From Betaproteobacteria bacterium (GTDB taxonomy: Bacteria; Pseudomonadota; Gammaproteobacteria; Burkholderiales; Rhodocyclaceae), in the NCBI GenBank assembly GCA_028065725.1, contig JAPTVL010000146.1, positions 1 through 14,966 on the forward strand: DNA of 14,966 bases, written 5' to 3'. This document shows, piece after piece, positions 14,577 to 14,966 of this stretch. A model generated the notes under the pieces. That model searched no databases, was not told where the DNA came from, and saw only the letters and a program-made list of their open reading frames with translations. The position numbers were made by a program, and so were the translations under genes. Numbering within the stretch: position 1 is the stretch's first letter; each line of letters begins with the position of its first letter.

Positions 14577-14966
14577 ATGAACAAGACACTTTTAGCGACA
14601 GCCATGGCCATGGCCATGGGCGTGGGAGCCCAGGCCTGGGCCAATCCCACCACCAATAACACTGCCGACACAAATGATTCAGTTACACAGACCGCCACCG
14701 CGACCTCCGACCAGAGTGCGCAAACGGGTGCTGCTGCGAATGAGTTTTCGACAGCCTCCCTGAATTCCGGCAACGACAACAGTGATAACAGCGACAACAG
14801 CGACAACAGCGACAACAGCGATAACAGCGACAACAGCGATAACAGCGATAACAGCATCAACACCAACCAGAACGGTTCTGGAGCCGCGGCCAGCGATGCT
14901 TCCACGGCCACCCAGAACAACAATTCCTTTAATCCCAGCGTAACGGCAACCACCATCCTGAACGGT
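14577..14966 (+). CDS. Secreted Asn/Ser/Thr-rich repeat protein, N-terminal part (3' end outside window)
   Basis: 130 residues are visible and the frame is still open at the window end. A signal peptide (MNKTLLATAMAMAMGVGAQAWA, cut after A22 or A20) leads into a low-complexity chain of Asn, Ser, Thr, Ala, Asp and Gln, with almost no charge except Asp. Residues 67-93 are nine copies of Asp-Asn-Ser. I recognise no family. The composition is seen in surface, matrix or amyloid-like proteins. ATG 14577 is chosen over ATG 14571 because AGGAG (14565-14569) is 7 bases from the former and only one from the latter. It is driven by the sigma-54 promoter at 14487 and is divergent from the VpsR-like activator, so it is probably that regulator's target. 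Confidence 0.75.
   Translation, partial: MNKTLLATAMAMAMGVGAQAWANPTTNNTADTNDSVTQTATATSDQSAQTGAAANEFSTASLNSGNDNSDNSDNSDNSDNSDNSDNSDNSDNSINTNQNGSGAAASDASTATQNNNSFNPSVTATTILNG
14775..14855 (+). repeat. Nine tandem 9-base units (GAY AAC AGY)
   Basis: Nine head-to-tail copies of a 9-base unit encode (Asp-Asn-Ser)9. Units differ only at GAC/GAT and at one AGT. The unit is a multiple of three, so gain or loss of copies by slippage changes protein length without breaking the frame. Confidence 0.95.

Noticed and set aside
14775..14855. CRISPR-like array
   Set aside because: Units are 9 bases, directly adjacent without spacers, and in frame with a coding sequence.
14558..14956. Minus-strand frame rich in Leu-Leu-Ser repeats
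   Set aside because: It is the complement of the Asp-Asn-Ser repeat. The plus strand has the signal peptide, ribosome site and promoter.

Overview
The window looks like a chromosomal segment of a GC-rich betaproteobacterium. A Nitrosomonadales, Thiobacillus-like sulfur oxidiser is my best guess. That rests on overall gene content: a MetA of about 350 residues, an MlaE permease with a fused STAS domain, a VpsR-like sigma-54 regulator and GC-rich coding sequence. It is an inference, not a marker-gene identification.

Left part (1-4350) is a small defence or accessory island. It begins with the 3' end of a dinD-like gene. Five bases later comes a complete MmeI-type (type IIL) single-chain restriction-modification enzyme. 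This meets, tail to tail and overlapping by 8 bases, a minus-strand VapBC45-like toxin-antitoxin pair (DUF433 antitoxin, PIN-like toxin). The R-M gene has GC-rich ends and a distinctly lower-GC centre that covers the target-recognition part.

An AT-rich 283-base spacer (4350-4632) separates the island from a two-gene plus-strand unit: an AmpG-type muropeptide permease and a TauE/SafE (DsbD_2-like) membrane protein. This unit converges on a long minus-strand unit, with a hairpin at 6696-6715 between them.

The minus-strand unit (12503 down to 6728) reads: P-loop ATPase of unknown role, metA (homoserine O-acyltransferase), MlaE-type permease with an N-terminal STAS domain, MlaF-type ATPase, MlaD/MCE protein, PqiC-like lipoprotein, then a DUF4426 secreted protein. 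The first six genes are packed with overlaps or a 2-base gap, so they are very likely one translationally coupled operon. It joins methionine synthesis to a retrograde or anterograde phospholipid transporter of the inner membrane.

The right end (12552-14966) is the most interesting part. A minus-strand VpsR-like sigma-54 activator has a pseudo-receiver without the phospho-accepting Asp, but an intact GAFTGA loop. It diverges from a secreted, Asn/Ser/Thr-rich low-complexity protein that runs off the window and carries nine in-frame 9-base repeats (Asp-Asn-Ser). The 558-base region between them holds a consensus -24/-12 sigma-54 promoter facing the repeat protein. It also holds a cluster of GGTGA/TCACC half-sites (a perfect 9-bp inverted repeat and a 12-bp palindrome), an exact match to the IHF consensus, and a second inverted repeat. 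Together these look like a dedicated regulator-promoter-surface-protein module, possibly for biofilm matrix or exopolysaccharide. That function is inferred.
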